The notes: a model not told the origin generated them from the sequence alone. DNA of 56,260 nt from an uncultured bacterium (GCA_959020415.1 CAUERX010000005.1:1-56260); one strand, 5' to 3'. Shown: positions 8,048-17,821, numbered from the stretch's first letter. Translations and numbers: made by a program.

Positions 8048-9850
8048 CTATTCAACAGTAACTGATTTAGCTAGATTTTTAGGTTTATCGATATCGCAGC
8101 CTTTTAATTTAGCACTTTCATAACCAATCAATTGTAGAGGGATACTAGCAATAATTGGATTAGTGAAGTCATTATTATCTGGGATAATAATTTTATTATC
8201 GATCCAGTCTAGATTTTCATCTAGTTTATCTGTAGTTATTAGAGTTATAAAAGCGCCTCTAGCTTTGACTTCTTTAATATTGCTGAAGGTTTTTTCAGCA
8301 ATGTTTTTGTCGGTAACAACAGCGATAACATTTGTCCCTTTGTTAATTAAAGAAATTGTGCCATGCTTTAATTCACCAGCAGGATAAGCCAAGGAGGTAA
8401 TATAGGAAATTTCTTTTAATTTTAAAGCGCCTTCTAGACATAAGGCATAATCAATTCCTCTTCCAATATAAAAGCAGTTTTCTTTTTTATAAATTGTTTT
8501 CGCAATTCCTTTATAATTTTCGTTAATAAGTGTTTCTAAAATAAGCGGGGTGCCTTCAAGGAAACTAATAATCTCTAAAGCTTTTTTGTCGCTAATTAAG
8601 TTTCGAGTATTACCAATTGTTAAAGCAATTAAGCTTAAAATTGTAATTTGGGCTAGATAAGCTTTAGTGGTTGCTACTGATATTTCAGGTCCAGCTTTAA
8701 TATAAATAGTTTTTGAAGCTTCTCTAGCTAAAGAAGAACCAATAACATTGACGATGGCTAAAGTATCTAAACCTAGTTCGTTAGCTTTTCTTAAACATGC
8801 AAGAGTGTCAGCGGTTTCTCCTGATTGTGAAATTAAAATAACTAAAGTATTTTCATCAGTAAAAACTTTTTGATATCTAAATTCAGAAGCTATATAAACA
8901 TCAGTCTTAATATTAGCGTATTTTTCAATTAGGTTTTTGCCAATTAATCCAGCGTGATAGGCGCTACCACAGCCTACGATAGTAATATTTGTGTATTTTT
9001 CAAAGTTTGGCATATTTTCTATTAAACTTTCTAAACCATATTTTAAAAATGGCTTAAGGGTGTGTTTAACAACTTCAGGTTCTTCGTGAATTTCTTTTAA
9101 CATAAAGTGATCATAGCCGTTTTTTTCTGCTTGGGTGATGCTACCTTCGAAAGTTAAAATTTCTTTATTAACTTTATCTAATTTATCATCATAGATATTA
9201 ACTTTATCACTAATTTTAATTATTTCATTGCTTTCAATTAATATATATTTATCTGTATATTTTAAAATAGCTGGAACGTCAGAAGCAATGAAATTTTCTT
9301 TGTCACTAATACCAATAATAAGTGGACTATCACGTCTAATTGCGTATAAAGAATTTGGTATATCATCGCAAAGTATACCTAAAGCATAGGAACCAATTAA
9401 AAGTTTTTTTATTTGAACTAAAACTTTTAAAATGTCTGGTTTTTCTTTGTATAGTTTATCTAAAAGGGCGGCAATAACTTCACTATCTGTTTCTGATTTG
9501 AATTTATAGCCGGATTTAACTAATAATTTTTTTAACGCTTCATAATTTTCAATAATTCCATTATGAACGATTGTAAATTTGCCTTGACGGTGAGGATGAG
9601 AATTTTTTTCGTCAGGGCGACCATGGGTGGCCCATCTGGTATGGCCAATACCAATATTGCCGTATACATCTTTTTTTAATTTACCTTCAAGATTTTTAAT
9701 TTTACCACTGGCTTTAATGATTTCAACGCGGTTGCAAGTACGATAAGCAATTCCAGCTGAATCATAACCACGATATTCTAAAGATTTTAAACCGTTCATT
9801 AAAACATTAATGGCGTTTTTATTTCCAACATAACCAATAATACCACACAT
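8048..9850 (-). CDS. glmS: Glutamine--fructose-6-phosphate aminotransferase (isomerizing)
   Basis: 600 residues, the usual length. GlmS makes glucosamine-6-phosphate from fructose-6-phosphate and glutamine, the first step toward UDP-GlcNAc for the wall. Starts MCGIIGYVG with the catalytic Cys2 of the class II amidotransferase domain (GHTRWATHG, NSHPH, HNGIIENY). Two SIS sugar-isomerase domains follow (GCGSAYHAG, SQSGETADT, and IGRGIDYALCLEGALKLKEI) and the C-terminus is KSVTVE. RBS AAAGGAGA is 8 bases upstream. Leader to the predicted promoter is only about 40 bases, so the glmS ribozyme is absent. It supplies the pathway used by murG and murB downstream. Confidence 0.98.
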   Translation of the reverse strand: MCGIIGYVGNKNAINVLMNGLKSLEYRGYDSAGIAYRTCNRVEIIKASGKIKNLEGKLKKDVYGNIGIGHTRWATHGRPDEKNSHPHRQGKFTIVHNGIIENYEALKKLLVKSGYKFKSETDSEVIAALLDKLYKEKPDILKVLVQIKKLLIGSYALGILCDDIPNSLYAIRRDSPLIIGISDKENFIASDVPAILKYTDKYILIESNEIIKISDKVNIYDDKLDKVNKEILTFEGSITQAEKNGYDHFMLKEIHEEPEVVKHTLKPFLKYGLESLIENMPNFEKYTNITIVGCGSAYHAGLIGKNLIEKYANIKTDVYIASEFRYQKVFTDENTLVILISQSGETADTLACLRKANELGLDTLAIVNVIGSSLAREASKTIYIKAGPEISVATTKAYLAQITILSLIALTIGNTRNLISDKKALEIISFLEGTPLILETLINENYKGIAKTIYKKENCFYIGRGIDYALCLEGALKLKEISYITSLAYPAGELKHGTISLINKGTNVIAVVTDKNIAEKTFSNIKEVKARGAFITLITTDKLDENLDWIDNKIIIPDNNDFTNPIIASIPLQLIGYESAKLKGCDIDKPKNLAKSVTVE

Positions 9851-9896
9851 AATTATGTCTCCTTTCAGAAGTAGGTTTTTATCTATCCTTACTTAT

Positions 9897-9925
9897 ATTA
9901 TATAGAAAAGTTTGAAAAATGGCAA
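9897..9925 (-). promoter_or_regulatory. Sigma-A type promoter for glmS
   Basis: On the minus strand TTGCCA (9920-9925), 17-base spacer, TATAAT (9897-9902), leaving a short leader. Confidence 0.7.
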
Positions 9926-9962
9926 TAAATTTCATTTTGGACAAGGAAATCAAGCTTTCACC

Positions 9963-9975
9963 AGGTATGATACCT
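9963..9975. promoter_or_regulatory. Perfect 13-bp palindrome upstream of ABC exporter genes
   Basis: AGGTATGATACCT has two 6-base arms around one central base, 35 bases before the ABC start. A second small inverted repeat, AAGAC-aaaaa-GTCTT, follows. No consensus -35 is positioned for the TATAAA at 9975, so an activator or repressor site is plausible. Confidence 0.4.
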
Positions 9976-10010
9976 ATAAAGACAAAAAGTCTTAGAAAGG
10001 TAAGGTGTTT

Positions 10011-10691
10011 ATGGAAATTTTAAATGTTTCAAATTTAACAAAAAAATATGGAAAGGATGAAAATTTAGTAAAAGCTGTTGATGATGTGAGTTTTAAAGTT
10101 CAAAAAGGTGAATTTGTTGCCATTGTTGGTCCAAGTGGTGGTGGAAAGAGTACACTTATTCATTTACTTGGTGGGGTAGATAAGCCTGATAATGGTAAAG
10201 TTTTAATTAATGGTGAAGATTTGTATGGATTAAAAGGGGATAGTTTAACTATTTTTAGAAGAAAGAATATTGGAATTATCTATCAGTTTTATAATCTGAT
10301 TCCCGTACTGACGGTTAAAGAAAATATTATTTTACCAGCGGTTTTAGATGGTAGAAAGATAATGGCTGATTATTTAGAAGAGCTAATTAAAACGCTTGAT
10401 TTAAAGGGAAGACTTAATTATTTGCCAAATGAAATTTCTGGAGGCCAGCAACAAAGATGTGCGATTGGAAGAGCTTTAATTAATCATCCTAAGTTGTTAC
10501 TCGCTGATGAACCTACGGGGAATTTGGATAGCAAGAATACGAAAACGGTGATGAAATTACTTAAATATTATAATGAAACTTATGGTCAGACGATTATTAT
10601 GGTTACTCATGATTTGAAGCTAGCTAAACAAGCCTCAAGAATTATTACCTTTGAGGATGGAAGAATTGTGGATGATAAAAATGTCCATTAG
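10011..10691 (+). CDS. ABC transporter ATP-binding subunit, MacB/LolD/BceA type
   Basis: 226 residues. Walker A GPSGGGKST near residue 40, Q-loop in IYQFYNLIPVLTV, signature SGGQQQR near 143, Walker B LLLADEPTGNLD near 162 and switch His in MVTHD. The sequence pattern is that of the family powering FtsX-like permeases (MacB, LolD, BceA), used for antimicrobial peptide resistance, lipoprotein handling or peptide export. The start is the ATG at 10011 after AAAGGTAAGGTG; the upstream GTG lies inside that RBS. Its 3' end overlaps the permease gene. Substrate cannot be read from the sequence, and no two-component system is adjacent. Confidence 0.93.
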   Translation: MEILNVSNLTKKYGKDENLVKAVDDVSFKVQKGEFVAIVGPSGGGKSTLIHLLGGVDKPDNGKVLINGEDLYGLKGDSLTIFRRKNIGIIYQFYNLIPVLTVKENIILPAVLDGRKIMADYLEELIKTLDLKGRLNYLPNEISGGQQQRCAIGRALINHPKLLLADEPTGNLDSKNTKTVMKLLKYYNETYGQTIIMVTHDLKLAKQASRIITFEDGRIVDDKNVH

Positions 10692-12603
10692 AAATTTGTT
10701 TTATAATAAGAAAAGAACACTCATGATTATTTTTAGTATTTGTTTATCTTCAACTTTGCTTTTGATAATTAGTCTGCTTTTTTCAAGCGTTCACGATTTT
10801 ATGATCAAAGAGATTGTTAAAGATAAACCTTATCATGTTTTAATTAAAACAGAGGAGTTTAAGCAAACGGATTATATTAAATCGATATCTTATAAAAATG
10901 ATGAGGCCTTGATTCAATATAATGAAATTAAAGACACATATAGTAATACCGATTTACTTTGTCAAAAAATCAAATGTGATGAAGTTAAATATAATGATGC
11001 TTTATTATCTTTATATGGGCTTTCAAAAAAAGAAAATGTCCTTTCGAGCTTTAAAAGTTTATTAGTTACAGTTTTTTTAAATTTAGGTTTTGGCGTGTTT
11101 ATTTTAATTACTAATGCTTTTACAATTTCTTTATCAGAAAGAAAAAAACAAATTGGTATTTTAAGAAGTATGGGAATGACTAAATGGCAATTTATGAAGA
11201 TGAATTTAAAGGAAGTTTTAATTGTTTTAATAATAGGTTTAGTTATTTCTCTAATTTTTAGTTTTTGGTTGATACAGTTACTATTAGTGATTATTAATTA
11301 TCTGCTTAAGGATATTTTTACATCAAAGTTTGTTTTAACAATTTATATCCCATTTTTACTTATGGCTTTAGTATTTATTGTTTTTTTGGTAATAGGATCT
11401 AGTATTTGGCCAATGATAAGGTCTAGTAGGGTAAGTGTGATGAAAGCGATATGTGGGAATGATGATTTTAAAAATAAGAAATTACCAAATTGGACTAAGA
11501 AATTTGCGATAACTAGAAGATTAGCTTTTTATAATTATTATAGGTGTAAGCGAAAATATTTAGTTGTTACTTTTTGTATATTCATTAGTGTTTTATTATA
11601 TACTTCATTTAGTTTGTATCTAAGGTATGGTATTAATACAATAAATAGTTATAGTGAAACTCCAGATTATGATTTTGAAGTGATTGGTAATGGTAATGAG
11701 GAATCTGTATTAGCTTTAGATGACTTAGGCAAAAAATTTGAAAAACATAAATTAGTTAAAAGTTGCTTATTAAAAGGCAAAATTGCAATTGATAGTTATT
11801 TGGATAAAAATGATTATACGGATTCAAAACAGATTTTAATTGTTCAAAATAATGAAGAAAGAGTCATTAATCGATTAGTTGAAATTAATGAGAAAGACGG
11901 AAGACTGGTGAAGGATAATCGAAAATATTTGAAAAAAGAAGTATTAGTAGATGGATTAGAAAATGGGAAAATTAAAACTACTGATGAAATACCATGGGGA
12001 CTTAGGGAATTGCTTAATAAGGATAATGTTATTTTACTAACTGATAAGTTTGAACATTATTGTCCAGAATTTGGGGTTAATTTGTTTATCAAGGGTGATT
12101 CAGCTAAAGCCTTAGCTGAGCTTAAAAAAATGAAAAATATTGATGTTAGTTATGTTGATGTGAAAAAAGCTTTAAGATTAAAGGATAATTTGTTGTTAGT
12201 GATTAAGTTATGTTTATATGGAATAGTTGGTTTAGTCATTTTAGTTGGTTTTTCGTCAATTATTAATACAATGCATGCTAGTTTAAATTTACGAACTAAG
12301 GAATTTGGATTACTCTTTAGTATAGGACTTACTAAAAAACAATTAAACAAAATGCTTTTTTTTGAAAGTTTACTTATGCTTATTAAAGCTTTTGTACTAG
12401 TTTTTCCGTTTACTCTAATTGTAAATTATATTTTATATTATAGTGTTAATATGGTGTTTGAGGTTTCAATAATATGGCCTTTAAAAGAATTATTATTATC
12501 ATTTGTAGTTAGTTTATTCCTTATTTATTTGACGTTAAAAAGTATTTATAAAAGTTTTTACCATAGGGAAATTACTTCAATGATTTCAAGCGACAACGTT
12601 TGA
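10681..12603 (+). CDS. FtsX-family ABC permease
   Basis: 640 residues. One N-terminal helix (LMIIFSICLSSTLLLIISLL) and a short exported loop come first. A three-helix block follows, with the FtsX signature ILRSMGMTKWQFMKMNLKEV just after the first of its helices. After a second loop, helix 5 begins near residue 295 and an extracytoplasmic domain of about 200 residues follows. The protein ends with another three-helix block with the repeated motif FGLLFSIGLTKKQLNKM. This duplicated FtsX arrangement matches BceB/MacB-like exporters. Start ATG 10681 overlaps the ATPase gene by 11 bases; ATG 10672 is an alternative. The two subunits should form one transporter. Confidence 0.9.
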   Translation: MSIRNLFYNKKRTLMIIFSICLSSTLLLIISLLFSSVHDFMIKEIVKDKPYHVLIKTEEFKQTDYIKSISYKNDEALIQYNEIKDTYSNTDLLCQKIKCDEVKYNDALLSLYGLSKKENVLSSFKSLLVTVFLNLGFGVFILITNAFTISLSERKKQIGILRSMGMTKWQFMKMNLKEVLIVLIIGLVISLIFSFWLIQLLLVIINYLLKDIFTSKFVLTIYIPFLLMALVFIVFLVIGSSIWPMIRSSRVSVMKAICGNDDFKNKKLPNWTKKFAITRRLAFYNYYRCKRKYLVVTFCIFISVLLYTSFSLYLRYGINTINSYSETPDYDFEVIGNGNEESVLALDDLGKKFEKHKLVKSCLLKGKIAIDSYLDKNDYTDSKQILIVQNNEERVINRLVEINEKDGRLVKDNRKYLKKEVLVDGLENGKIKTTDEIPWGLRELLNKDNVILLTDKFEHYCPEFGVNLFIKGDSAKALAELKKMKNIDVSYVDVKKALRLKDNLLLVIKLCLYGIVGLVILVGFSSIINTMHASLNLRTKEFGLLFSIGLTKKQLNKMLFFESLLMLIKAFVLVFPFTLIVNYILYYSVNMVFEVSIIWPLKELLLSFVVSLFLIYLTLKSIYKSFYHREITSMISSDNV

Positions 12604-12644
12604 TGTAAAGACCTTCTAAAAAACTTTAAGCGAGAATATAATTA

Positions 12645-12653
12645 TGGTATAAT
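12645..12653 (+). promoter_or_regulatory. Extended -10 promoter for the mur-div cluster
   Basis: TGG-TATAAT (TATAAT at 12648-12653), 20 bases before murG; the -35 region is weak (TTTAAG), as allowed for extended -10 promoters. Confidence 0.55.
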
Positions 12654-12673
12654 GGAAATAAGGATGTGATTAC

Positions 12674-13750
12674 ATGAGAGTAGTCGTAAGTGCTGGAGGA
12701 ACTGGTGGACATATTTATCCGGCGTTAGCTATTATCGATAAGATTAAGGAACAGGAACCTGATAGTGAATTTTTATATATCGGAACCCATAACCGAATGG
12801 AAAAGGATATTGTTCCCGCTCGAGGTATTCCTTTTAAATCGATCGAAATGTATGGTTTTAATAAAAAACATTTGATGAAAAATTTTAAAACCATTTCTTG
12901 TATTTTTAAAGGTTTTAAAGAATGCAAGAAAATGATTAAGGAATTTAACCCTGACGTTGTTATTGGCGTTGGCGGTTACGTAACAGTTCCTGTAATTATA
13001 AGTGCAAAAAAATTAGGTTATAAAACATTTATTCATGAACAAAATAGTATTCCAGGAAAGGCTAATCGGTATTTGGCTAAGTACTGTGATGCAATTGGAG
13101 TTTCTTTTGCTTCATCTATGGAATACTTGCCAAAAGAAAAAACATTTTTATCAGGAAATCCATGCAGTGAAAATGCAGTTAATGTGAAGGCTGTTACAAA
13201 AATGGAACTTGGACTTTCTGCTGCTAAGAAATTGGTTTTGATCGCAATGGGTTCTTTAGGTTCGTCTTCGATGAATCGTTATTTGATAAAAGAGCTTAAC
13301 AAATTTAAAAATAAAAAATATGAAGTTTTAATTGTTACAGGTAAAGCTAACTATGAGGAATTTATTAAAAACGAAATTCCTAGTAATGTTAAAGTTATCC
13401 CATTTTATGAGGGATTAACGAAAGTTATGAAGCGTACTGACTTAATGGTGTCAAGAGCTGGAGCTTCAACTTTAAGTGAAATCATTGCTTTAGAAGTACC
13501 AACTATTTTAATACCATCTCCGTTTGTTGCGAATAATCATCAATATATAAATGCGTTAGATTTGATAAATAATGAAGCAGCTTTAATGATTGAGGAAAAA
13601 GATTTAGATGGTGATATTCTGATTCAAAAAATTGACGAGGTTATCGATGATGATAAATGTTTAAGGAAAATGAAAGAAAACCTTAAAACATTGAAGGTTC
13701 CAGATAGTGCTTTACTTATTTATAATAAATTAAGAGAGATAATAAAATGA
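12674..13750 (+). CDS. murG: UDP-GlcNAc:lipid I N-acetylglucosaminyltransferase
   Basis: 358 residues, normal length. MurG transfers GlcNAc onto lipid I to give lipid II at the inner membrane face. Glycine loop GGTGGH is at residues 8-13, HEQNSIPGKANR follows in the N-terminal Rossmann domain, and the C-terminal domain has SRAGASTLSEI and PFVANNHQYINA for UDP-GlcNAc binding. RBS AAGGATGTG. The stop overlaps the murB start (ATGA), so translation is coupled. Heads a cluster running to divIB. Confidence 0.98.
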   Translation: MRVVVSAGGTGGHIYPALAIIDKIKEQEPDSEFLYIGTHNRMEKDIVPARGIPFKSIEMYGFNKKHLMKNFKTISCIFKGFKECKKMIKEFNPDVVIGVGGYVTVPVIISAKKLGYKTFIHEQNSIPGKANRYLAKYCDAIGVSFASSMEYLPKEKTFLSGNPCSENAVNVKAVTKMELGLSAAKKLVLIAMGSLGSSSMNRYLIKELNKFKNKKYEVLIVTGKANYEEFIKNEIPSNVKVIPFYEGLTKVMKRTDLMVSRAGASTLSEIIALEVPTILIPSPFVANNHQYINALDLINNEAALMIEEKDLDGDILIQKIDEVIDDDKCLRKMKENLKTLKVPDSALLIYNKLREIIK

Positions 13751-14616
13751 ACGGGCAATTTGGGTTAGAAATAGATAATGCGTTAATTAAGAACTACACA
13801 ACTTATAAGTTATCTGGTACAATTAAAAAGATAATTTTTCCAGATTCTATTTGCCAGTTGTTAAAATTACTGGAGTATTTAAAAATAAACCAAATTAAAT
13901 ATATGGTCGCTGGCTTTGGCTCTAACTTAGTTTTTATAAAAGACTATGATGGTGTAGTAATTAAGTTAGATAAATTAAATGAATTAAAGATTGATGGTAA
14001 TCTGGTAACGGTTGGAGCAGGATATAATTTAGTGAAACTGTCAATTAAGACGGCTAAATTAGGTCTTAGCGGCTTAGAGTTTGCTTCTGGTATTCCGGCA
14101 ACCGTCGGTGGAGCTATTTATATGAATGCTGGAGCTTATAAGTCTTATATGAGTGAAATTGTTAAAGAAATTACTGTTATCGATGACAATTTAGAATTAA
14201 AAAAAATAACTAATAAAGAGCTTAATTTTGGTTACCGAACTAGTTTGCTTAAAGAAAAAAAATATATTTGTGTTTCAGCAATGTTAGAATTACAACCTGG
14301 AGATAAAGAGGAAATTTTAAAGTTAATCAAAGAACGCAAGGAAAGACGTTTAAAATCTCAACCTCTTGAATTTCCTTCAGCAGGAAGTGTATTTCGTAAT
14401 CCTGAAGGTGATTATGCTGGAAGGTTAATTGAAGAACTAGGATTTAAAGGTAAAAAAGTCGGGGATGCAATGGTTAGTGAAAAACATGCTAATTTTATTG
14501 TTAATGTGGGGAATGCTAGCGGTGAAGATGTAAAAAAGCTAATTATAGAAATTCAAAACAAAGTTAAAGAAGTGTATGGAATTAAGCTAATAGTCGAACA
14601 AGAATTCATAGAATAA
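13747..14616 (+). CDS. murB: UDP-N-acetylenolpyruvoylglucosamine reductase
   Basis: 289 residues. MurB is the FAD- and NADPH-dependent enzyme that forms UDP-MurNAc. Motifs: GFGSNLV (FAD binding), SGIPATVGGAIYMNAGAY, the serine-containing SAGSVFRNP (proton donor region) and a terminal EQEFIE. The length and absence of the extra loop fit the type II MurB of Firmicutes. Overlaps murG by 4 bases and is followed after 13 bases by divIB. Confidence 0.97.
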   Translation: MNGQFGLEIDNALIKNYTTYKLSGTIKKIIFPDSICQLLKLLEYLKINQIKYMVAGFGSNLVFIKDYDGVVIKLDKLNELKIDGNLVTVGAGYNLVKLSIKTAKLGLSGLEFASGIPATVGGAIYMNAGAYKSYMSEIVKEITVIDDNLELKKITNKELNFGYRTSLLKEKKYICVSAMLELQPGDKEEILKLIKERKERRLKSQPLEFPSAGSVFRNPEGDYAGRLIEELGFKGKKVGDAMVSEKHANFIVNVGNASGEDVKKLIIEIQNKVKEVYGIKLIVEQEFIE

Positions 14617-14629
14617 AAGGTGATAGGGC

Positions 14630-15304
14630 ATGGCTAAAAAGAAGGTCAAGAAAAAAAAGGTAAAGGCAAAGAATGTTTTAGTGTTTTTAGTTATAGTGTT
14701 AATAGCAGCTTTAGGGGTTATGTATGTTTATAATTTAAAAATTACAAGTATTGTTGTTAAAGGAAATACTTTATATACAGACTGGCAAATTATTAAACTT
14801 GCTAATCTCGAAGAGTATCCAAGCAGTATGCAAAACTTATCGGGGATGATTAGCAGTAAACTCGAGAAAGATCCTTACATCAAAAAGGCAACCGTAAAAA
14901 AGAATTGGATTACTAATGTTGAAATCGATATTGAGGAAAATTTACCTTTATTTTATTATGTTCCTAATCAAAAAACGGTTTTAGCAGATAAAACTGAAAC
15001 AACTGATAATTTTCCGGTACCAACTTTAGTTAACTATGTACCAAACAAAATATATTCTGAATTTATTAAAGAGATGAATAATACTGATTATTCAATTGTT
15101 AAAAGAATTTCAGAAATTAAATATGATCCAAATGAAGTTGATGAAGAAAGATTTTTATTAACAATGAGTGATGGCAATTATGTTTATTTAACTTTGAATA
15201 AGTTTAATAAAATAAACCATTATTTAGATATTATTAAAGAGTTTAATAATAAAAAGGGCATATTATATTTAGATTCTGGAGAATATTTTAAAGTTATTGA
15301 GTAA
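14630..15304 (+). CDS. divIB: Cell division protein DivIB/FtsQ
   Basis: 224 residues. A basic cytoplasmic N-terminus (KKKVKKKKVKAKN), one membrane helix (VLVFLVIVLIAALGVMYVY) and then a POTRA domain (ITSIVVKGNTLYTDWQII ... VEIDIEENLPLFYY) are followed by the beta domain of FtsQ proteins. DivIB links the divisome to septal wall synthesis. Its place between murB and ftsA-ftsZ is the classical division cluster position. It is somewhat shorter than B. subtilis DivIB. A terminator follows immediately. Confidence 0.92.
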   Translation: MAKKKVKKKKVKAKNVLVFLVIVLIAALGVMYVYNLKITSIVVKGNTLYTDWQIIKLANLEEYPSSMQNLSGMISSKLEKDPYIKKATVKKNWITNVEIDIEENLPLFYYVPNQKTVLADKTETTDNFPVPTLVNYVPNKIYSEFIKEMNNTDYSIVKRISEIKYDPNEVDEERFLLTMSDGNYVYLTLNKFNKINHYLDIIKEFNNKKGILYLDSGEYFKVIE

Positions 15305-15323
15305 GAGCTTTTTGCTCTTTTTT
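15303..15323 (+). terminator. Rho-independent terminator after divIB
   Basis: AAGAGC, 5-base loop, GCTCTT, then T run; overlaps the divIB stop codon. Confidence 0.8.
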
Positions 15324-15450
15324 GTTGTATTTTATAATTTAGATTATTAGTAATTATTATATAATGATTTAAAAAACTAAAGTATTTTTGTATTGCTTTT
15401 TTCTTTGGCTTATTTTTAAAGGATTTTTTGAACTTTTTTTGACATTTACT

Positions 15451-15478
15451 TTGCATTTTAGAAAAAATATAGTATAAT
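15451..15478 (+). promoter_or_regulatory. Sigma-A type promoter for ftsA-ftsZ
   Basis: TTGCAT (15451-15456), 16-base spacer, TATAAT (15473-15478). A TTGACA at 15439 is too far from this -10. Confidence 0.6.
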
Positions 15479-15506
15479 TATAATAATACTGTAGGAGATG
15501 ATGGTA

Positions 15507-16748
15507 ATGGAGCACGTATACTCAAGCATTGACATTGGCAGCGATACTATCAAAATTGTGGTTTGTGAGCTATACAAGAACCATTTAAATCTGCTAGCGG
15601 CAACTTCTTCGCCGGCTAGGGGAATAAAAAAAGGTTTAATTGTTAACCCTAAAGAGGCCCAAGCTTCAATTGCCGAAGCTTTTAAAGATGTAGAAGATAT
15701 GCTCGGAATAGAAATTAAAAAGGTTATTGCTTCAGTACCTAGTTACCAAGCAGAATATAAAATTATTAAAGGTGAAACTACTGTTATTGGTGATACGATT
15801 ACAAGTAAGGATATGAATAATGCTTATAAAATAGGAATTAAGCAGGCTTTAAATCCTAATAATGAATTTGTAACAGTTATTCCAATTGATTTTAAAATTA
15901 ATGATAAAACAGTTATGAAGGATCCAAAAGACTTCCCAGGGGATAAACTGATGGGGCGCGCGATGATGGTAATGACGCCAAAGAAAAACGTTTATTCAGT
16001 GGCAAGTATACTGGAAAGTTTGGGAATTGAAATAGTCGATATTTCAGTTGGCAGTATTGGTGATATTAATAGCTTTAGAAATAAAGAGATTGATAATGAT
16101 ATAGGCGCTGTTATTAATGTTGGCAGTGAGGTTACAGCGGTAAGTTTGTATAATAAAGGAATACCTGTAAATACAAAAATTGTAGGTATGGGTGGAAAAG
16201 ATATCGATAATGATATTGCTTATATGTATAAAATTAATACAGTTGAAGCTAAGAAAGTAAAAGAAAAATTTGCTTTTGCAAATAGACAAAATGCGAATGT
16301 GAACGATGTTTATGAAACGACTAATTTAAATGGTCAAAAAGTTAAAATTAATCAATTAGAAGTTTCAGAAGTGGTTATGTGTAGAGTTCAAGAAATACTA
16401 TCTTTAGCAAAAAATGAAATTAACCTCTTAACAAATAGGCCAATTAAGTATATAATAATAACTGGTGGCGTTAGCAATGCACTAAATTTTGAATACACAG
16501 TACATGACGCACTTGGTTCAAATGCATATGTTGGCAAAATAAAATTGATTGGTGTTAGAAATAATAAATATAGTACAGCTTTAGGAAATATTATTTATTT
16601 TATAAATACACTAAAGTTAAAGGGGCAAGATTATACAATGCTTAGTAAAAGTGACATGGAAATTCTTTCATCACCGGATAAGCATTTCATAAATACGTCA
16701 AATGAAACAATGCTGGGTAAAGTATTTGGATACTTTTTCGGCGAATAG
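15507..16748 (+). CDS. ftsA: Cell division protein FtsA
   Basis: 413 residues. Actin-fold ATPase that tethers FtsZ to the membrane. The N-terminal phosphate loop is SSIDIGSDTIKIVV. The 1C domain (TSSPARGIKKGLIVNPKEA) and ITGGVSNAL near the C-terminal adenosine site are present. The end, TMLGKVFGYFFGE, is an amphipathic membrane-targeting helix. Three ATG codons lie close together; 15507 is 9 bases from GGAG and gives the expected start MEHVYSSIDIGS. FtsZ follows after 11 bases. Confidence 0.96.
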   Translation: MEHVYSSIDIGSDTIKIVVCELYKNHLNLLAATSSPARGIKKGLIVNPKEAQASIAEAFKDVEDMLGIEIKKVIASVPSYQAEYKIIKGETTVIGDTITSKDMNNAYKIGIKQALNPNNEFVTVIPIDFKINDKTVMKDPKDFPGDKLMGRAMMVMTPKKNVYSVASILESLGIEIVDISVGSIGDINSFRNKEIDNDIGAVINVGSEVTAVSLYNKGIPVNTKIVGMGGKDIDNDIAYMYKINTVEAKKVKEKFAFANRQNANVNDVYETTNLNGQKVKINQLEVSEVVMCRVQEILSLAKNEINLLTNRPIKYIIITGGVSNALNFEYTVHDALGSNAYVGKIKLIGVRNNKYSTALGNIIYFINTLKLKGQDYTMLSKSDMEILSSPDKHFINTSNETMLGKVFGYFFGE

Positions 16749-16759
16749 GAGGAAATTTA

Positions 16760-17821
16760 ATGTTTGGATTAGAAATGGATCAATTAGCGAAAATTAAGGT
16801 TATAGGAATTGGCGGTGGCGGTAATAACGCTGTTAATCGTATGATAGAATCAGGGGTACAAGCAGTAGAGTTTATTGTAGCTAATACTGATTCACAAGTT
16901 TTAAATAATTCACTTGCTGAAAAGAAAATTCAGATGGGTGAACAATTAACTAATGGACTTGGAGCTGGTGCCAATCCACAAATTGGTAAGGAAGCGGCTT
17001 TAGAGTCAAAAAATGAAATTGAAGAATCATTAAAAGATGCTGATATGGTATTTATTACCTGTGGAATGGGTGGTGGAACTGGAACGGGGGCCGCTCCAGT
17101 TGTGGCTGATATCGCGCAGAGCCAAGGTGCATTAACTGTTGGTATCGTAACAAAACCATTCTCATTTGAAGGTAAAAAGCGTATGGAACAAGCTTTAGAA
17201 GGAATTAAAGAATTAAAGAAGCATGTCGATACTTTAATCGTCGTTCCTAACGATAGATTAAGAGAAATTATTGACAAATCAACACCGTTATTAGATTCAT
17301 TCAAGGAAGTTGATAATGTATTGAGACGTGGTGTTCAATCTATTTCGGATTTAATTGCGGTAGCTGGATTAATCAACCTAGACTTTGCAGACGTTAGAGC
17401 GGTAATGGAAAAACGTGGCGATGCTTTAATTGGAATTGGTGCTGGTGTTGGAGAAGATAGAGCAGTAGAAGCAGCTAATCAAGCGGTATTAAGCCCACTT
17501 CTTGAAACTAGCATTGATGGTGCTACTGATGCGATTATCAATGTAACTGGTGGTCCAAACTTAACTTTATTTGAAGTTGAAGAGGCAGTAGAAGCAATTA
17601 GAAAATCAGCTAATACTGATATTAATACAATCTTTGGTGCAGTTATTAATGAAAATTTCACAGATGAAATTATTGTTACAGTAATTGCAACTGGATTTGA
17701 TGATAAGAACAAAGAGGTTCCTTCTCATGCAAGTAAGGAAGAGACTATCGATGTTTTATTAGATGATGATGATAGTGATGATACTGTTATTCCAGCATTC
17801 CTTAGAAAGAGAAATTTTTAA
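16760..17821 (+). CDS. ftsZ: Cell division GTPase FtsZ
   Basis: 353 residues. Tubulin-like GTPase that forms the division ring. GGGGNNAVNRM and the tubulin signature GGGTGTG near residues 104-110 are clear, as are NVDTLIVV-type and NDRL loops (VPNDRLREI). A short acidic linker leads to the conserved C-terminal peptide IPAFLRKRNF that binds FtsA and other partners. RBS AGGAGG is strong. Ends the division cluster with a terminator. Confidence 0.99.
   Translation: MFGLEMDQLAKIKVIGIGGGGNNAVNRMIESGVQAVEFIVANTDSQVLNNSLAEKKIQMGEQLTNGLGAGANPQIGKEAALESKNEIEESLKDADMVFITCGMGGGTGTGAAPVVADIAQSQGALTVGIVTKPFSFEGKKRMEQALEGIKELKKHVDTLIVVPNDRLREIIDKSTPLLDSFKEVDNVLRRGVQSISDLIAVAGLINLDFADVRAVMEKRGDALIGIGAGVGEDRAVEAANQAVLSPLLETSIDGATDAIINVTGGPNLTLFEVEEAVEAIRKSANTDINTIFGAVINENFTDEIIVTVIATGFDDKNKEVPSHASKEETIDVLLDDDDSDDTVIPAFLRKRNF

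Noticed and set aside
16930..17304. Minus-strand ORF inside ftsZ
   Set aside because: Codon pattern is the complement of ftsZ and it lacks RBS and family features.
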